This document shows, in pieces, positions 61,196 to 64,000 of a stretch of 64,000 nucleotides of DNA. The notes under the pieces are model-generated. The model did not search any database. It saw only the letters and a list, made by a program, of their open reading frames with translations, and was not told where the DNA came from. Position 1 is the stretch's first letter. Each line of letters begins with the position of its first letter. Position numbers and translations under genes: made by a program. The DNA is from Gammaproteobacteria bacterium. Lineage in GTDB: Bacteria > Pseudomonadota > Gammaproteobacteria > Pseudomonadales > Azotimanducaceae. The stretch lies in NCBI GenBank assembly GCA_009846005.1, contig VXYL01000054.1, forward strand, positions 89,561-153,560, in the 5' to 3' direction.

Positions 61196-63073
61196 TCAGA
61201 ATCCCCGCAAGACGCCATCGAGCTCTCGGACGCGGTGATCGACATCACTATGGAATGCCCTGACGGCGTCGTCGTCGACGGCATCGACACCATCGAATTC
61301 GTCACAACGCCAGCGTCCTCGCCGCTCGGCCTCGTAGGGTGCATCCGCCGTCGCGGCGACGCCTAGGTTGGGGCGGCTAAATTCCCAGACGTCCACCGCC
61401 GCCCAGTGGCCAGTGCGGCAGAAGTACCCGGCGACGCGTTCGAACTGGCCTTGCATCACGGATCGGGACGTTATCTTGCGCCATCGGTAACCCCCGTAGC
61501 GGTCCGCACCGTCGCGAGGCGGCGTCAGTGCGACGGGCTTGCCGGTCAGCAAGTTCCCTTGGCCACCGCCCCGTCGCAACGCCGGAATCGCCCACCACAC
61601 GTCTTGGTCGTAGGGTTGCGGGGCGAACATGTTCCAGTACTGCTGCACGTTGAGTGCTGCCGCCAGGGGCTGGACCAACGGTCGCAGATCGAGTTTCGCG
61701 AGAGTTGCGGGATGGGTCACTGCGTTCCAAGCGAGGACGACGACCAGAGCCGCCGCCGCCACGAAGCGCCCCGCCTCGCCGTGCAGGCCGCTGGAGTGTC
61801 GGTGCCCGAATACCATGCCGCCGAGGTGCCCGATGCCACCCCGGTTGCGGCCGATCCAACCGTAGACGACCTCGCCTGTCACTGCGCCCGGCAGGAACCG
61901 TGCCAGCCAAGGCCGCGGCGAGCGTTGCAAGACCAGGAGCACTGCCCCCCAACCGCGCTGGTAGCGGTCGGCGGGCGACGTGGCATCGGCACGGGAGCAC
62001 TCAGCGACCGACCAAGCGAAGTGCTTTGCAAGGTTGCGCGCTGCCACAGGATGGGATTGGGCTTCGCGCAAAACGGCATCGCGTTTGCCGCAGCAGGCCA
62101 GTAGGAGCCGGCAGGCGAACGCGCAAAAGCGGCAGTCCCGGTCGAAGAAAAGCACCAGCGACGCGCTGGTTGCCTGCCGCCGGGCGAGACCGGCGGCGAG
62201 TCGGTCGACGACGGGGACCGGCACCAGCGGCACCAGAGAGACCAGGGAGATCAGTGGGAAAAGCCCCACCTCAAGACTAAGGAAAATGGCGACCTCGAGA
62301 ATCACCAGCGCGGCAAGGCCGACGATGCGGCACCACAGGACGGGGATCAACGCCAACAGCGGCGCCAGGCACTCGAGCCAGAACACGAACAGCGTTAGTG
62401 GCTGGGCCAGCCAATCCCAGTGCCGCCACAGCCGCGCGAATTCCGTGGCGAACAACTCGAGATGCAACGCCATCGAGATGGCGGTGCCGTCGACGCACCA
62501 AGGCTCACCGATCTTCAGGATGCCCGACATGAACCAGACCAAGAGGACCTGAACGGCGAAGGCCACCGTTGCGGCGGAGCAGACATGAGGCGGCGGTGTT
62601 TCGGCGAACCATAGGCGGCTCAGCGAGAACCGCTGACCCAGCGGCAGGAACACTGCGAAGAATGTCATCACGATGAGCACCCTATCGCCACCCTGCAGGA
62701 ACAGCGGGTTGCGTGCGGCGACGGAGGCTAGGATCACGAACAGCACGAATGCCGCCAACCGGGACCGGATCCCGACTAGTAGAGCCAGGCTGGCGACGGT
62801 GCGCAGCACCTCCAGAGCCACCGGCAACAGCGGCCCGTCGGACAACCAGTAGACCGACCAAACCCAAGGGCTGTCCCACGCGCGGGAGTCGGCGGCGGAG
62901 ACCAAGGAGCTTGCGGAGTGAAACGCTCCCCAGTCGGCGACGCGGACGCATTGGTCGAACAGAATGGTCCCCGCAAGCAGTATCCGGAACACGCCCACGG
63001 CCCGGACATCGAACACGAAGGGCGACCTGCCAGCGACATGGACTCGGGACGGTCGTTCGAGTGCGGCAATCAT
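61196..63073 (-). CDS. HTTM membrane protein fused to a DCC1-like thiol oxidoreductase domain
   Basis: A 625-aa multi-pass membrane protein from ATG 63073. The N-terminal half matches the HTTM domain related to vitamin K-dependent carboxylases (VFRILLAGTILFDQCVRVADW, LVGIRSRLAAFVLFVILASVAARNP). The middle contains LVLFFDRDCRFCAFACRLLL, a DCC1-type thioredoxin-like motif with Cys-x-x-Cys, here with Arg replacing the usual Gly. A further hydrophobic segment and a soluble C-terminus (VQQYWNMFAPQPY) follow. The fusion suggests a membrane redox or modification function. It is not clear whether it carboxylates anything. Confidence 0.82.
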   Translation of the reverse strand: MIAALERPSRVHVAGRSPFVFDVRAVGVFRILLAGTILFDQCVRVADWGAFHSASSLVSAADSRAWDSPWVWSVYWLSDGPLLPVALEVLRTVASLALLVGIRSRLAAFVLFVILASVAARNPLFLQGGDRVLIVMTFFAVFLPLGQRFSLSRLWFAETPPPHVCSAATVAFAVQVLLVWFMSGILKIGEPWCVDGTAISMALHLELFATEFARLWRHWDWLAQPLTLFVFWLECLAPLLALIPVLWCRIVGLAALVILEVAIFLSLEVGLFPLISLVSLVPLVPVPVVDRLAAGLARRQATSASLVLFFDRDCRFCAFACRLLLACCGKRDAVLREAQSHPVAARNLAKHFAWSVAECSRADATSPADRYQRGWGAVLLVLQRSPRPWLARFLPGAVTGEVVYGWIGRNRGGIGHLGGMVFGHRHSSGLHGEAGRFVAAAALVVVLAWNAVTHPATLAKLDLRPLVQPLAAALNVQQYWNMFAPQPYDQDVWWAIPALRRGGGQGNLLTGKPVALTPPRDGADRYGGYRWRKITSRSVMQGQFERVAGYFCRTGHWAAVDVWEFSRPNLGVAATADAPYEAERRGRWRCDEFDGVDAVDDDAVRAFHSDVDHRVRELDGVLRGF

Positions 63074-63677
63074 CGGCACACGGGGTCTTGGGTGCCTTTG
63101 GCTTGTGGTGGTCCGGACCCAGTCCACGGACTGGTGCGCCGTCGGTGGAAACGCGTCGTACCGGCATCCGGTGGCCGGTTGGCGAGGCGGCGGATATGCG
63201 CGATTCGTGTTGGTACCACGCGCCGCATGCCTCTAATGGCTGGGAATGTACGCATCAGTTGAGTAACAGCCCCCGTCGTCGAGTAGTGTAGCAACAACAA
63301 CCCGAAGCCCGCTGACTCCTGGCACCGCCGTGGGAACCCGGTCGTAGCTTGGTCTTGGAAGTTCGAATCGGATCCAGGGATGCGTGCCTTGCAGAACAAC
63401 GGGAAATGGTGGTGCTGGCCATGATCCTGGCCGCTTTTCGCGGTAGCCTGCTAGTAGCTCGGAGCCCGACAACGTTCTGCCGGCGGGGCAATGCAACGGA
63501 ACCACGAGAGCGTCCGATGCACCGCAGAGAACCACAGTTCCCGTAACGGGACATTCCTGAGCTAGAAAGAAGGGGACATCCGGTAAATTGCTCTTACAAG
63601 ACCGGTACAAACGCTTGAAAAAAAGCGGCCTAGGGCATATGCTCCGAAGCCGGTCTCACCATTCGGGAGGGAGTCAT
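63074..63677. other. Intergenic stretch, about 600 bases
   Basis: It separates the divergent HTTM-DCC gene and the pilin gene. Overlapping short ORFs on both strands have no recognisable family and conflict with each other. The only signal I can support is the pilin promoter and ribosome site at its right end (63615-63673). Confidence 0.55.
63615..63643 (+). promoter_or_regulatory. Sigma70-type promoter of the pilin gene
   Basis: TTGAAA (63615-63620), a 17-base spacer, TATGCT (63638-63643). Transcription would start near 63650; GGGAGGGAG (63665-63673) lies just before ATG 63678. Confidence 0.62.
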
Positions 63678-64000
63678 ATGATTAGAGCAAAGGCATTCGC
63701 CGTCCGGGACGCTATGCGGCGCGTAGTAACCCGCGCCAGAGCGTTTATTGTTGTCAAACGGGCCGTGTCAACAGTCGAGTACGCGTTGATCGTGGTCGCC
63801 GTGGTCGCCGTCGTAGGGGCTGGCGCCGCGATGCTCGGCGGTGCGTTCGACGGCCTGTTCAAAACACTGGAAAGCGACATACAAGCCGCGAAAGCGGATG
63901 TCAAGACGCAAGGTGGCACCGGCGGGACGACCACCGGCGGGACGACCACCGGCGGGACGACCACCGGCGGGACGACCACCGGCGGGACGACCACCGGCGG
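63678..64000 (+). CDS. Flp/type IVb pilin-like protein with GGTTT repeat tail (3' end outside window)
   Basis: The ORF track omits it because it runs off the window. Residues 1-29 form a basic leader, then VSTVEYALIVVAVVAVVGAGAAM, with Glu-Tyr at positions five and six after the expected prepilin cleavage (A29/V30), as in Flp pilins. A short helix (FDGLFKTLESDIQAAKADVK) leads to a run of Gly-Gly-Thr-Thr-Thr repeats still in progress at the last base. A strong promoter and GGGAGG precede it. The leader is cleaved by a prepilin peptidase and the mature protein assembles in the inner membrane. The Thr-rich tail is unusual and could be glycosylated. Confidence 0.8.
   Translation, partial: MIRAKAFAVRDAMRRVVTRARAFIVVKRAVSTVEYALIVVAVVAVVGAGAAMLGGAFDGLFKTLESDIQAAKADVKTQGGTGGTTTGGTTTGGTTTGGTTTGGTTTG
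63921..64000 (+). repeat. 15-bp coding tandem repeat (GGCGGGACGACCACC)n
   Basis: Five complete, identical 15-base units from 63921 plus a partial sixth at the window edge. In frame with the pilin, each encodes Gly-Gly-Thr-Thr-Thr. Perfect identity suggests recent expansion, so length may vary between strains. Confidence 0.92.

Noticed and set aside
63233-63610. 125-aa minus-strand ORF in the pilin upstream region
   Set aside because: No recognisable family, no ribosome site, conflicts with other frames and covers the pilin promoter area.

Overview
The window is GC-rich (roughly 60-65% by eye), densely coding bacterial chromosome. A TonB-dependent receptor and an outer-membrane barrel indicate a Gram-negative. 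The hut genes follow the Pseudomonas-type five-step route with formimidoylglutamate deiminase. Together with the TonB receptor style, PQQ dehydrogenase, di-heme peroxidase and a Flp-type pilin, this fits an uncultured, probably marine or host-associated proteobacterium, most likely gammaproteobacterial. That taxonomic call is inference. No rRNA, tRNA, CRISPR array, phage or conjugation module was seen.

Layout. (1) 1-3.6 kb: end of a histidine utilisation operon, hutF-hutH-hutG, with overlapping stops and starts. (2) 3.6-5.5 kb: a two-TM orphan protein and a stand-alone Clp-N-like protein. (3) 5.7-27 kb: a carbohydrate and secondary metabolism stretch with a GH32/43-like propeller hydrolase, GH29 alpha-fucosidase, Nramp-like carrier, luciferase-like oxidoreductase, a 1369-aa leucine-rich/propeller lipoprotein, a PQQ dehydrogenase head-to-head with a GH4 glycosidase, a heterodimeric ABC exporter followed by a CmcJ-type oxygenase, and an enolase-superfamily dehydratase. 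(4) 26.9-28 kb: an HTH/AbiEii toxin-antitoxin pair. (5) 28-45.6 kb: two PhyH-type dioxygenases, a saccharopine-dehydrogenase-like plus ALDH7 pair (lysine/aminoadipate catabolism), a giant FG-GAP/UnbV/vanadium-haloperoxidase fusion coupled to a sulfatase, a TonB receptor, an outer-membrane barrel, an AHSA1-like protein and two beta-lactamase-fold serine hydrolases. (6) 45.8-46.3 kb: an internally deleted IS630-like element with both inverted ends. (7) 46.6-58.3 kb: a signalling block. Di-heme peroxidase, DAHL-type kinase-like ATPase and a vWA-like/coiled-coil protein form overlapping genes; a secreted helical-repeat protein, twin MalT-like LuxR regulators and a Roadblock protein follow. (8) 58.4-64 kb: ammonium transporter, fatty acid hydroxylase, HTTM-DCC membrane protein, and a Flp-like pilin with a GGTTT repeat tail running off the window.

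A striking non-coding feature is a family of short palindromes beginning GTAGGGG with a fixed CTTGT loop. The stem sequences differ between copies but co-vary. They lie between genes from 7.3 to 41.5 kb only, often as head-to-head pairs, and in three places the element's own TAG is the stop codon of the adjacent gene.

The best candidates for undescribed biology are the peroxidase/kinase-like/repeat-protein/twin-regulator block (46.6-58.3 kb), the haloperoxidase fusion with its sulfatase, and the co-varying palindrome family.
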